From Streptomyces apocyni (GTDB lineage: Bacteria; Actinomycetota; Actinomycetes; Streptomycetales; Streptomycetaceae): DNA of 52,450 nucleotides. The first letter of the stretch is position 1, and every line of letters starts with the position of its first letter. Below are positions 1 through 7,974 of the stretch, one piece after another. Both the position numbers and the translations under genes were made by a program. The notes beneath the pieces were generated by a model. The model searched no databases. It saw only the letters and a list, made by a program, of their open reading frames with translations, and had not been told where the DNA came from. Location: assembly GCF_009739465.1 (NCBI RefSeq), contig NZ_WHOM01000070.1, positions 1 through 52,450 on the forward strand, given 5' to 3'.

Positions 1-560
1 CACCGGCCGGTGGCCGCCAGCCCGGGCGCCACCACCCACGCGCCGCTCGCGCGCCCGGTCACCCGCTGGTCGGCAGCCGCTGAGCCGGGGTCACACTCCC
101 ACCCGGCCCCTGTGCGCTCGGATCACCCCACGGCCCGCAGCCGCCGAGCCGGGGCACACAACCCACTCAGCCTTCGGGCGCACCGGTCACCCCACCAGCC
201 GCAGTCGCTGAGCCGGTGTCGGACCACCCCACCCCCCTCGTGCGCACCCCAGACCCCCACCGCCGGCAGTCGCTGAGCCGGTGTCGGGCCACCCACCTCC
301 CGCGTGCGCCCCAACAACCAATCCGCACCCGGCAGCGAGACGCGCGCCACTTCCTCGCCTTCGCCGCCGCCTCCCCTGGGCCGTCCTCCCACGGTCTGCA
401 GAGCGGGGACGGGTCGGGTGTCAAGGGTGGAGCGACAGCGGAATCGGCGCAGCCGACGCGACCAAAGGGAGCGCCCTTGACGGCCGGCCCGGCCCCGCGA
501 CCATTGCGACTAGAGGGCGGCCATCCCCGCACCCTCGCGGACACTGGGTCACCCCGACGA
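1..560 (+). repeat. Dispersed non-coding repeat block, copy A
   Basis: This stretch has no credible gene; the open frames across it are GC artefacts. It holds diverged tandem units of about 64-65 bp, each carrying a core like GAGCCGGTGTCGGACCACCC (for example from 202 and from 267). They are followed by a 96-bp hairpin module (403-498) and a conserved tail to about 560. The same order recurs at about 30780-31260, and an inverted version lies at about 29240-29760. The first 130 bases also match 30010-30137. Arrangement and similarity are seen directly; function is unknown. Confidence 0.8.
403..498 (+). repeat. 96-bp hairpin module of the repeat family, copy A
   Basis: Imperfect arms of about 25 nt begin GCGGGG and end at the inner box GTCAAGGG (420-427), which pairs perfectly with CCCTTGAC (474-481). 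The loop contains GGCGCAGCCGACGCG-like sequence that is conserved in the other copies. Copy C (31109-31204) has exactly the same length, and the inverted copy B (29339-29432) is 94 bp. Compensating changes between arms suggest that the fold matters, as in a MITE-like or RNA element, but no transposase or target duplication is visible. Confidence 0.75.
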
Positions 561-585
561 CGCCCCGCCCCGCCCCGCCCCGGTC

Positions 586-610
586 ATGTGCTGCGCTTGG
601 CGCAGCGCAT
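586..610. terminator. Hairpin downstream of the minus-strand remnant
   Basis: Arms 586-596 and 600-610 pair with one mismatch around a 3-nt loop. It lies about 90 bp beyond the stop codon at 696 on the minus strand and could terminate that transcript. There is no T-run, which is usual in this genus. Confidence 0.4.
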
Positions 611-695
611 GATCGGGCTGAGGTCGTATGACGCCACGAATGTCGGCCTCTCAGCCGCCGCCAGCTCGCACACCGAGGCGGGCGGGCGTCTGGCT

Positions 696-935
696 TCAGT
701 TGCTCTGGCCGCCGCTTTCTGCCAGGGCGATCGCGGTCATCGTCACCGCTTGATCCTGGATGAAGAGGTGGATGCTTGACGCGTCGCTGAGCTTCGTCAT
801 CATGACGATCAGCCTGGCGATGGCGATGGCGAGGTCGAGGTCCTTGTCGGACCTTGGGTATCGGCGGAGGCCTGGGCCGCGCCGCCCAACAGCAAGGTCG
901 CGCATACCGCGCTTACGCTGGGCGCCCCATGGCAT
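696..935 (-). pseudogene. Small gene or gene remnant, function unknown
   Basis: The last roughly 55 codons of this minus-strand frame (696 to about 860) have strong Streptomyces codon use, with nearly all G or C in third positions and a balanced hydrophobic pattern (for example LDLAIAIARLIVMMTKLSD). Upstream of about 870 codon quality drops and becomes arginine-rich, as if the reading frame had been lost or the 5' part replaced. A neighbouring frame (about 900-1000) also reads as a short protein-like piece. I do not recognise the family. It may be the 3' end of a decayed gene next to the repeat block, or a genuine protein starting at an internal ATG (905). Confidence 0.35.
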
Positions 936-1031
936 TCGGCGGACTCACCCGGAACGTCGGATCTTCACCCGCGCGCCGCCGCGCGGGTCACTCCTTGGGC
1001 GGCTGGCGGCTGGCGGGTGCGGATGGTGAAA

Positions 1032-1093
1032 CCGCAGGCACGGCGAAGGCGGCCGCCCCGCTGTGCGGGGGGCCGCCTTCGCCGTGCCTGCGG
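1032..1093 (-). terminator. Strong hairpin terminator after the SLT-like gene
   Basis: A near-perfect stem of about 28 bp per arm, with a loop around 1061-1064, begins about 20 bp after the stop of the minus-strand gene ending at 1115. It is long and GC-rich, as is typical for Streptomyces terminators. Confidence 0.85.
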
Positions 1094-1114
1094 TCGATTG
1101 GCTCGCTGGCTGGA

Positions 1115-1606
1115 TCAGTACCAGCCGTTGGCCTGCCAGAAGCTCCAGGCCTGGATGGGGCTGCCGTAGCGGTCGTTCATGTAGTCCAGGCCCCACTTGA
1201 TCTGGGTCTTGGGGTTGGTCTTCCAGTCCGAGCCCGCCGAGGACATCTTCGAGGCGGGCAGGGCCTGGACCAGGCCGTAGGCGCCGGAGGAGGGGTTGGT
1301 CGCGGTGTGGTCCCAGCCGCTCTCGTGCTCGATGATCTTGCTGAACGCCGCGAACTGGGCGTCGCTCTTGATCAGCTTGCGCGCGATCGACTTCGCCGAA
1401 CCGCTCGCCGCAGCCTTCGTGGCCTTCGCGGCCGTGGGAGCGGCAGCGGTGGCAGTCGCCGGGGTGGCGGCCTGGGCGACCGGGCCGGTGGCGAAGAGCA
1501 GGCCGGCGGTGGCCAGGCCCACGGTCGCGGCGGTGGCGGCCTTCTTCGGCGAGAGGGTGGCGATACGGCGGAGGCGGGAGATGGACGGCGCGGCGGACAC
1601 GAGCAC
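1115..1606 (-). CDS. Secreted transglycosylase-like (SLT/lysozyme-fold) protein
   Basis: The 163-residue protein is predicted to be exported and to act on peptidoglycan. A basic start, a hydrophobic segment (about residues 21-41) and the sequence PVAQA form a signal peptide. An Ala/Thr-rich linker follows, then a C-terminal transglycosylase-like domain carrying the recognisable IIEHESGWDHTATNPSSGAYG segment, in which the Glu of HESGW is the likely catalytic acid, and ending WSFWQANGWY. I chose the GTG at 1606 because GGAAGGA sits 5 nt upstream and the signal peptide begins there. The gene is monocistronic: it has its own terminator (1032-1093) and a leader of over 300 nt. Substrate activity is inferred from the family. 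Confidence 0.85.
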   Translation of the reverse strand: MLVSAAPSISRLRRIATLSPKKAATAATVGLATAGLLFATGPVAQAATPATATAAAPTAAKATKAAASGSAKSIARKLIKSDAQFAAFSKIIEHESGWDHTATNPSSGAYGLVQALPASKMSSAGSDWKTNPKTQIKWGLDYMNDRYGSPIQAWSFWQANGWY

Positions 1607-1939
1607 GGAAATCCTTCCGTAGGGAACAGGGGGTCGCAGGCATGCCGGTGCCGCTCGGGGGAGTGGTGGGGGCAATGCGGAGGCGCCGTCGGCGTGTGGC
1701 CAGGCGGCGCCCTGCGATGACTCCAGTGGAGCAGGGCTGTTACGTCGCCGCAATGACCCCTCCTACTAGGCAGCCTCGCACCCGGGGCGAGAGGTCCCGG
1801 CCCCCAGGGGCTTGCTGGTGCGTCCGGTGCCCTCCTATTCCCGTTAGTGGAGGACCAAGGTCCTGTGGGCCGCTTCACCCATGGCGGGCCCGGATGTAAC
1901 GGACAGCCAGTGACTCCTCACTGCCGCGTCACCGCCGCG
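1607..1939 (-). promoter_or_regulatory. Long gene-free leader of the SLT-like gene
   Basis: About 330 bases separate the SLT gene from the ECF operon end and contain no convincing gene. On the minus strand there are several structured elements: a palindrome AGGACC-AA-GGTCCT (1851-1864), a GGGTGAA motif near 1875, and a hairpin with CCCTGC/GCAGGG arms and an inner CTCCA/TGGAG pair (about 1711-1737). Leaders of Streptomyces cell-wall hydrolases often carry riboswitches. I looked for the c-di-AMP (ydaO) consensus and did not find its full set of conserved blocks, so the nature of this leader is open. Confidence 0.4.
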
Positions 1940-2788
1940 TCACTGTCGCGCGGGTGTTTTTGTGGCCGCCGTCACGGACGTAAAGGCCACCGGCGCCTCG
2001 AATGCCGCCCGTCGGGTCGCCCGGCGCAGCGCCTTCAGTACGGCGGGGCCGACCGCCACCGTCAGCAGGACCGTGACGACCGCCCGGCCCAGGTCCCAGC
2101 CCAGCGACGTGGCCAGGCAGTACGCGAGGAACCGGACCAGGTTCTCGTGGAGCGGGTCACCCGCCTGGAAGGAGATCCCGGAGCCGAGTCCGGGGATCAG
2201 GGTCCAGCCGTACAGGTTCATCACGGTGCCGTACGCCAGGGAGGCCGCCGCGCCATACAGCGCCAGCAGCGCCAGCTCCGCGCGGCCGCGTAGGCGCTCA
2301 GGGCCCGGCAGCAGGCCCGCGCCCATCGCGACCCACCCCATCGACAGCATCTGGAACGGCATCCACGGCCCCACCCCACCGGTGAGCAGCGCGGACGCGA
2401 ACATCGTCACCGAGCCGAGTACGAAGCCGAAGCCCGGCCCGAGTACCCGCCCCGCCAGCACCATCAGGAAGAACATCGGCTCCAGGCCCGCCGTACCCGC
2501 GCCCAGCGGGCGCAGCCCGGCGCCCACCGCCGCCAGGACGCCCAGCATCGCCACCGCCTTCGCGCCGAGGCCGCTCTCGGCGATGGTGGCGGCGACCACA
2601 CCGACCAGCAGCGGCAGCAGCGCCGCGAACAGCCAGGGGGCGTCCTGCGCGTGCGCCGTGAGCTGGGAGCCCTGGTCGGCGAGCAGCGGCCAGCCGAAGG
2701 CGACGACGCCGACGGCGCTCACCAGGACCAGCGCCGCGACGGAGCGGGCGCCCAGGCGCACAGCCTTGGCCTGGGGGATTGGGGTCAC
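1940..2788 (-). CDS. ECF transporter substrate-binding S component (likely cobalamin)
   Basis: This is a 282-residue integral membrane protein with about six hydrophobic segments and very few charged residues between them. It has the ECF S-component pattern (Ala/Gly-rich helices, an internal PMFFLMVLAGRVLGPGFGF region). It is the last gene of the riboswitch operon. Its GTG start at 2788 overlaps the ATPase stop (GTGA), so it is translationally coupled. The S subunit would bind the vitamin in the membrane and dock on the T-A-A' module. The substrate is inferred from the upstream B12 riboswitch and the secreted partners, not from the sequence of the S component itself. Confidence 0.8.
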   Translation of the reverse strand: MTPIPQAKAVRLGARSVAALVLVSAVGVVAFGWPLLADQGSQLTAHAQDAPWLFAALLPLLVGVVAATIAESGLGAKAVAMLGVLAAVGAGLRPLGAGTAGLEPMFFLMVLAGRVLGPGFGFVLGSVTMFASALLTGGVGPWMPFQMLSMGWVAMGAGLLPGPERLRGRAELALLALYGAAASLAYGTVMNLYGWTLIPGLGSGISFQAGDPLHENLVRFLAYCLATSLGWDLGRAVVTVLLTVAVGPAVLKALRRATRRAAFEAPVAFTSVTAATKTPARQ

Positions 2789-4620
2789 TCGGTGCCTGCC
2801 AGCGCCAGTGCCGTACGGACCTGGGTCACCGTGAGCCAGTGGTACGGGGCCAGGATCTTGGTCACCTGCGGCGCGAAGGCGGGCGAGGACACGACCACGT
2901 CCGCGGTCGCGCCGTCCGCGACGACCTCACCCTCGGCGAGAATCACCACCCGGTGGGCGAGTTCGGCGGCGAGCTCCACATCATGCGTGGCCAGCACGAT
3001 CGCGTGCCCCTCGGCGGCGAGGCCGCGCAGCACCGCCACCAGACGGGCCTTGGCCGCGTAGTCCAGGCCGCGGGTCGGCTCGTCCAGGAGCAGCAGCGGG
3101 GGGCGGGCGGTGAGGACGACGGCCAGGGCGAGGGTCAGGCGCTGGCCCTCGGAGAGGTCGCGCGGGTGCGTGTCGTCCGGGATGCCGGGCAACAGCTCGG
3201 ACACCAGGGCGCGGCAACTGCCGGGCGCGGCGTCCGCGTCACGGTCGGCGGCCGCGCACTCACCGGCCACGGTGTCCGCGTACAGCAGGTCGCGTGGCTC
3301 CTGCGGTACGAGGCCCACGCGCCGGATCAGTTCCCGTGGCCCGGTACGGTGCGGGACCGCGCCGCCGACGTGGACCGAGCCCGCCGTCGGTTCGAGCAGG
3401 CCGACGAGGGTGGCGAGCAGGGTCGACTTTCCGGCGCCGTTGCGCCCCATGAGGGCGATGGTCTCGCCCGGGGCGACGGTCAGGTCCACCCGGCGCAGCG
3501 CCGGTACCCGCCCTCGGCGTACGGCGAGCGCCGCGACGGCGGCGACGGCCGCGAGCGGCTGGTCCGGGCCCGGACCGGGACTCGACTCGGCGCGCCCGGC
3601 TGCCCCGGCCCCGGGCACCTGGACCGCCCGGCGCCTGCGGCCCAGCAGCGAGAACCGGCGTCGTACGCCGGGGGAGCCCTGGACCTCGGAGGCCTTGGCG
3701 ACCTCAGCAACCTCAGCTGCCTCGCCGACCTCAGCCCCGCTTGCCGTAGCAGCCGGAGCAGCCGGAGCAGGCGCAGGTCCCGGAGCAGGCGGGCGTACCT
3801 CCGCCAGGCGGTCCCGTAGCGGTGCCGCTCGGCGGCGGGCGTCCCGTACGGACAAGGGGAGCGGGGACCAGTCGGCGAGGCGGCCCAGGCCGACGACCGG
3901 GGGGTACACCGGCGAGACGGCCATGATGTCGGCGGGGGCGCCGATGACCGGGGGCTGGCCGGGGGCGGGCAGCAGCACCACCTGGTCCGCGTACTGCACC
4001 ACCCGCTCCAAGCGGTGCTCGGCCATCAGGACCGTCGTGCCGAGGTCGTGCACCAGCCGCTGGAGTACAGCGAGTACCTCCTCGGCCGCCGCCGGGTCCA
4101 GGGCCGACGTCGGCTCGTCCAGTACCAGGACGCTCGGGTGCGGGGTGAGAACCGACCCGATCGCGACCCGCTGCTGCTGGCCGCCGGAGAGCGTGGCGAT
4201 CGGGCGGTCACGCAGGTCGGCGAGGCCCAGCAGGTCCAGGGTCTCCTCGACCCGCCGTCGCATCACGTCCGGGGCGAGCCCCAGGGACTCCATGCCGTAG
4301 GCGAGTTCGTCCTCGACCGTGTCCGTCACGAAGTGCGACAGCGGGTCCTGGCCGACCGTGCCGACGACGTCGGCCAGTTCGCGTGGCTTGTGGGTACGGG
4401 TGTCCCGACCGGCGACGGTGACCCTGCCGCTCAGGGTGCCGCCCGTGAAGTGCGGGACGAGGCCGCTCACCGTGGAGAGCAGAGTCGATTTGCCGACTCC
4501 TGACGGGCCGACGAGCAGCACCAACTCGCCCTCGGGGATCGTCAGGTTCACATCGCGGACGGCCGGGACGTCGACATCGACGCCGTCGTAGGTGACCGTG
4601 ACACTCTCGAAGCGGATCAC
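2785..4620 (-). CDS. ECF transporter energizing ATPase, two fused ATP-binding domains
   Basis: The 611-residue protein has two ABC ATPase domains in one chain. Domain 1 starts near residue 1, with Walker A GPSGVGKST, signature LSGGQQQRVAI and Walker B VLVLDEPTSALD. Domain 2 has Walker A GRNGAGKST, a degenerate signature LSEGQRLTLAL and LLLLDEPTRGLD. An Ala/Pro/Glu-rich linker of about 100 residues joins them. The start is the GTG at 4620, because AAGGAG precedes it and it overlaps the stop of the T-component gene (GTGA). The frame open further upstream is only a shadow. It hydrolyses ATP to drive vitamin uptake together with the adjacent T and S proteins. Confidence 0.93.
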   Translation of the reverse strand: MIRFESVTVTYDGVDVDVPAVRDVNLTIPEGELVLLVGPSGVGKSTLLSTVSGLVPHFTGGTLSGRVTVAGRDTRTHKPRELADVVGTVGQDPLSHFVTDTVEDELAYGMESLGLAPDVMRRRVEETLDLLGLADLRDRPIATLSGGQQQRVAIGSVLTPHPSVLVLDEPTSALDPAAAEEVLAVLQRLVHDLGTTVLMAEHRLERVVQYADQVVLLPAPGQPPVIGAPADIMAVSPVYPPVVGLGRLADWSPLPLSVRDARRRAAPLRDRLAEVRPPAPGPAPAPAAPAATASGAEVGEAAEVAEVAKASEVQGSPGVRRRFSLLGRRRRAVQVPGAGAAGRAESSPGPGPDQPLAAVAAVAALAVRRGRVPALRRVDLTVAPGETIALMGRNGAGKSTLLATLVGLLEPTAGSVHVGGAVPHRTGPRELIRRVGLVPQEPRDLLYADTVAGECAAADRDADAAPGSCRALVSELLPGIPDDTHPRDLSEGQRLTLALAVVLTARPPLLLLDEPTRGLDYAAKARLVAVLRGLAAEGHAIVLATHDVELAAELAHRVVILAEGEVVADGATADVVVSSPAFAPQVTKILAPYHWLTVTQVRTALALAGTE

Positions 4621-5858
4621 GGCGTCTCCTTCGGTGGGTCGTTCATCAGGTCGTCCGTCGGGTCGTTCGTCGAGCTGCTCATCGCGTCCTTCGCCGGGGC
4701 GGGCAGCGCCGGTCGTGGCGCGACGAACGCGGGCGCCAGGCCCAGCAGTACGGACAGCGCTGGCCACAGGGGCAGCTCGGGCGTCGTCAGCGGGATCACC
4801 CCGGGACGCAGGCCCACGGGGTCGTACGACGCGGCCCAGATCATCAGCCCCGCCACGGCCACCCCGGACCCCGACACCAGCCAGGCGCGCGCCGCCCAAC
4901 GGTCAGGCCGGTACCGGGTACGGACGCACCGCCGCCCCCCGAGCCACAGCCCACCGAGCGCCGCGCCGAGCCCGCCCAGCAGTACCGGCAGCCCGAACCC
5001 CGCGCCCTCAGCGGCGAGCAGCCCGTACGTTCCCGCGCAGACGCCGAGCAGCCCGCCGAGCGTGAGGGCCGCCGTGGTGCGCCGTACCGCCACGGGCACA
5101 TGCGCGGTACGCCCGTACCCCCGCGCGTCCATCGCCGCGGCAAGGGCGACCGACCGCTCCAGGGCGCCTTCCAGGACCGGCAGCCCGACCTGGAGCAGCC
5201 CCCGCACACCACGGTCGGGACGGCCGCGCAGCCGCCGCGCCTTCCGCAGCCGCTGTACGTCCGCGATCAGCTGCGGCGCGAAGGTCATCGCCACCACGAC
5301 CGCGACCCCCGCCTCGTACAGCGCGCCCGGCAGGGACTTCAGCAGCCGCACCGGGTTGGCGAGTGCATTCGCCGCGCCCACGCAGATCAGCAGGGTGGCC
5401 AGCTTCAGCCCTTCGTACAGCGCGAACAGCAGGCTCTCCGCGCTGACCCGGCCGCCGATCCGAACTCCCTTCGCCCACTCCGGCAGCGGCACCTCGGGCA
5501 GCGTGAACAGGACGTGTGTGCCGGGGATCGGCGAGCCGAGGAAGACCGCGAACCCGAGCCTGATCGCGATCACGGCGAGCCCCAGCTTGACGAAGGCCCC
5601 ATAGCTGCGCGCCCACGGCGCGTCCGTACGGCGCACCGCGACCACATATCCCGCGACCGCGATCAGCAGCCCGAGCAGCAACGGGTTGGTCGTCCGCGAC
5701 GCCGCGGTGGCCAGGCCCAGCGCCCACACCCACCAGGCACCGGAGTGCAGCGCGTCACTCCGCCGCCCGGCCTCAGGAGCGACCAGGCCCGCCCGCGCGG
5801 CGGCGACGGCTCCCCTCGCCCCCTTCGCCCCGCGCACGGCCCCGCCCCTATGCCTCAT
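4617..5858 (-). CDS. ECF transporter transmembrane T component
   Basis: The 413-residue membrane protein has a conserved EcfT/CbiQ core: hydrophobic helices, then the cytoplasmic coupling segment with the two Ala-Arg-Gly-type motifs (KARRLRGRP and the later AAAMDARGYGRT). These motifs insert into the ATPase grooves. A second set of hydrophobic segments follows at the C-terminus (about residues 250-380), which is longer than a minimal EcfT. It begins 8 bp after the preceding gene and overlaps the ATPase start by 4 bp. Confidence 0.9.
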   Translation of the reverse strand: MRHRGGAVRGAKGARGAVAAARAGLVAPEAGRRSDALHSGAWWVWALGLATAASRTTNPLLLGLLIAVAGYVVAVRRTDAPWARSYGAFVKLGLAVIAIRLGFAVFLGSPIPGTHVLFTLPEVPLPEWAKGVRIGGRVSAESLLFALYEGLKLATLLICVGAANALANPVRLLKSLPGALYEAGVAVVVAMTFAPQLIADVQRLRKARRLRGRPDRGVRGLLQVGLPVLEGALERSVALAAAMDARGYGRTAHVPVAVRRTTAALTLGGLLGVCAGTYGLLAAEGAGFGLPVLLGGLGAALGGLWLGGRRCVRTRYRPDRWAARAWLVSGSGVAVAGLMIWAASYDPVGLRPGVIPLTTPELPLWPALSVLLGLAPAFVAPRPALPAPAKDAMSSSTNDPTDDLMNDPPKETP

Positions 5859-5866
5859 GTTCAGCG

Positions 5867-6601
5867 TCAGCCGCGGCGACGGCGGGCCTGCCAGACGGCG
5901 GCCGCACCGAGGGCGAAGACCGCGGCGAGGCCCGCGATCAGACCTGCGGAGGGGCCGTCGCCGGACGTGTCGCCGGTGGCGTCGTCGGAGGTGTCGGGTG
6001 CCGGGGGCGCGGCCTCGTCGCTGTCGCCATCGCTGTCGCCATCGCTGGAGACCTGCTCGCCGCAGCCCGTCTTCGGGTACCCCGCGATCGCGCAGAGCAT
6101 CGCGCTGCTGTCGTACCGCAGCGGCTTGGCGACCTCCGCGAGTGCCTCCGCCGTGGTCGCGTCGGGGGCGACCCGCGCGCAGACCGTACGCGGCTTCGGC
6201 GGCGTCTCGCCCTGCGGCGCGTCCTGTGCCGTACCGAAGTCGATGACCAGCGCCACCCGCTTACGGCCGTCCCGCTCAGGGGTGTCCGCGCAGATCGACG
6301 CGAATTCAGCCACGCCCGCGCCTGAGCCCGCCGTGGTGCGCGGCTTCGCCGAGTCCTGCGAGTCCTCGCTCACCGAGAACCGGAAGCCCTGCACGTCCCC
6401 GTCCGATGGGCGGGTGGACGACGGACCCTGCTGGGCGTACGTCCACTTCTCACCGTCCAGGTCCCAGAAGGACCAGTACCGGTATCCGGCCGCCTGCGCC
6501 GGAACGGCGGCCGCGCAGAGCGCGGCGAGCAGGGCGCCGAGCAGGCTGACCAGTACGGCGCCGAGCGCGAGACGGCGAGGCCCAACGTGGGCGTGGCGCA
6601 C
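5867..6601 (-). CDS. Secreted, membrane-anchored SCO2322-like protein (candidate B12-binding partner)
   Basis: The 244-residue protein has an N-terminal signal peptide (hydrophobic LGALLAALCAAAVPAQAAG), a beta-rich ectodomain of about 150 residues starting YRYWSFWDLDGEKW and containing two pairs of Cys, an acidic Ser/Asp repeat linker, and a C-terminal hydrophobic anchor followed by RRRRG. It matches what I know as the SCO2322 family of Streptomyces. The GTG start lies 2 bp after the preceding stop. Position in a B12-riboswitch operon with an alpha-alpha-toroid protein suggests the pair works like the two domains of transcobalamin. That is inference only. Confidence 0.7.
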   Translation of the reverse strand: MRHAHVGPRRLALGAVLVSLLGALLAALCAAAVPAQAAGYRYWSFWDLDGEKWTYAQQGPSSTRPSDGDVQGFRFSVSEDSQDSAKPRTTAGSGAGVAEFASICADTPERDGRKRVALVIDFGTAQDAPQGETPPKPRTVCARVAPDATTAEALAEVAKPLRYDSSAMLCAIAGYPKTGCGEQVSSDGDSDGDSDEAAPPAPDTSDDATGDTSGDGPSAGLIAGLAAVFALGAAAVWQARRRRG

Positions 6602-6603
6602 GA

Positions 6604-7860
6604 CTACTGCTGCTTCTTCTTGTTACGGGCGCTGATCAGGAAGCCGATGCCGACACCCGCGACCAGCCCGACGCCGATGATCCACCAGACGGCGACGGAG
6701 TCAGAGTCGGAGTCGCTGGAGTCCGAGGCGGTCTTGGACTCGTCGGACTTGTCAGACGTGCCGTCCGCCTGGGGCGCGGGGCCCGTCTTGTTCAGGGCGC
6801 TGACCAGGTCCGTACCGCCGAAGTCGCGCGCGTCGCCGCCCGTCGCCCGCGCGGCGAAGATCAGCTTGGCGTAGGCGGCCGGACCCTTCTCCTCGGCCCA
6901 GGAGGCGGCGTTCTTCTCCAGCCAGGCCACCGAGTCCTTCGCCTGGTCGCCGAGCCCCGCCGCGCCGAGCGCCGCGACGGCGTCCGCCGTGGTGCCGTAG
7001 TCGGGCTGCGCGTCGGCGCCCGGCGTGGCGGCCGTCAGGTAGCCGTCCTTGGCGAGCGCGTCGGTCAGGTACCCGGCGCCGTTCACAGCCGCCTGTTCCG
7101 CGGTGTCCGCCTTCGCGCACTTCGGCGCGGCGGCGCGCTGCTCGCCCGGCTTCGCACCGAGGCCCTCGCCGAGCGCGCCGAGCACACCGGCGGCGGTGGC
7201 GAGCGGATTGGCGTCCAGCTCACCGGTCTTGAAGTCCGCGAGGCCGAACGCGCCGTCGCCCTTGTCGCAGTCGAGGGAGAGCGCGAGCAGCGCGTCGTAC
7301 GGCGACTTGTCCTTCGGCGAGGTCACCGACTCCGGCTTCGTGTCCGAGGCGGCCAGCGCGCCGATCACCATGCCGGTGGTGTTGACGTCACTGTCGGCGC
7401 CCGTGGTGTAGCCCCAGCCGCCGTCGTCGTTCTGTACGGACTTGAGCCAGTCTGTCGCCTTCTTCTGGGCCTTGGCGGCGTCCTGCCCGCCGACCGCGTT
7501 CAGCGCCTGGATGGCGGCGGCCGTCGAGTCGAGCGCGAACTCCGTCTTGGAGTCGCACGGCTCGGTCGGGTCGGCCCGGAACGCCGCGAAGCCGCCGCTG
7601 GCGCACTGCTGCCGGGTCAGCCACTCGACGGCCTTGGCGGCGGGCTTGACCCCGGCGGTGTCCTGCGCGAGCAGCGCGTACGACTGCCGGAAGACGCCGT
7701 CGTACTGCGGGTCCGCGTCGCCGTACAGGCCCGAGGGGAGGCTTACGGGCGCCGAGGGTGCCGAGGGTGACGGGGAATCGTCGGCGACGGCGGCCGGGGC
7801 GGCGGCCGCGCAGAGTACGGCGGTGGCGGCCAGGGCTGCGGCGCTGCGGCGAACGTTCAT
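6604..7860 (-). CDS. Secreted alpha-alpha-toroid (prenyltransferase/squalene-cyclase-repeat) protein, membrane anchored
   Basis: The 418-residue protein has a signal peptide (MNVRRSAAALAATAVLCAAA), then repeats of the terpenoid-cyclase/prenyltransferase type with GG-F and GGWGY signatures (for example DDGGWGYTTG, CASGGFAAF), each followed by a helix like ALNAVGG or VIGALAAS. A Ser/Asp linker, a transmembrane helix and a Lys-rich tail complete it. Exported toroids do not prenylate. The alpha domain of animal transcobalamin and intrinsic factor has this same fold, so a cobalamin-capturing role fits the riboswitch. The ATG at 7860 is preceded by AGGAGAGG and begins the signal peptide. Confidence 0.8.
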   Translation of the reverse strand: MNVRRSAAALAATAVLCAAAAPAAVADDSPSPSAPSAPVSLPSGLYGDADPQYDGVFRQSYALLAQDTAGVKPAAKAVEWLTRQQCASGGFAAFRADPTEPCDSKTEFALDSTAAAIQALNAVGGQDAAKAQKKATDWLKSVQNDDGGWGYTTGADSDVNTTGMVIGALAASDTKPESVTSPKDKSPYDALLALSLDCDKGDGAFGLADFKTGELDANPLATAAGVLGALGEGLGAKPGEQRAAAPKCAKADTAEQAAVNGAGYLTDALAKDGYLTAATPGADAQPDYGTTADAVAALGAAGLGDQAKDSVAWLEKNAASWAEEKGPAAYAKLIFAARATGGDARDFGGTDLVSALNKTGPAPQADGTSDKSDESKTASDSSDSDSDSVAVWWIIGVGLVAGVGIGFLISARNKKKQQ

Positions 7861-7974
7861 GCGGGCGGATGCCTCTCCTGCGGGGAACCGGGCACGGGCC
7901 CGCGAAGGCACCGGGCTCCGGCTCCGTATACCTCGACGGTGCCGGTCGCCGGGGTCCGGCGACGGGAGCCACGC

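Noticed and set aside
202..330. Possible CRISPR array in the repeat blocks
   Set aside because: Units are about 64 bp, diverged along their whole length, lack distinct spacers, and no cas gene is present.
403..498. Insertion sequence or complete MITE
   Set aside because: Although arms are inverted repeats, no clear target-site duplication or transposase is visible, so I list it only as a hairpin repeat.
1..779. Several open frames of 80-190 codons over the left repeat block
   Set aside because: They exist on both strands, have Arg/Pro/His-rich translations without domain patterns, and simply reflect GC-rich repeats lacking stop codons.
1607..1939. c-di-AMP (ydaO) riboswitch
   Set aside because: Only a GGGTGAA motif is present. 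The other conserved blocks of the family could not be found on the minus strand.
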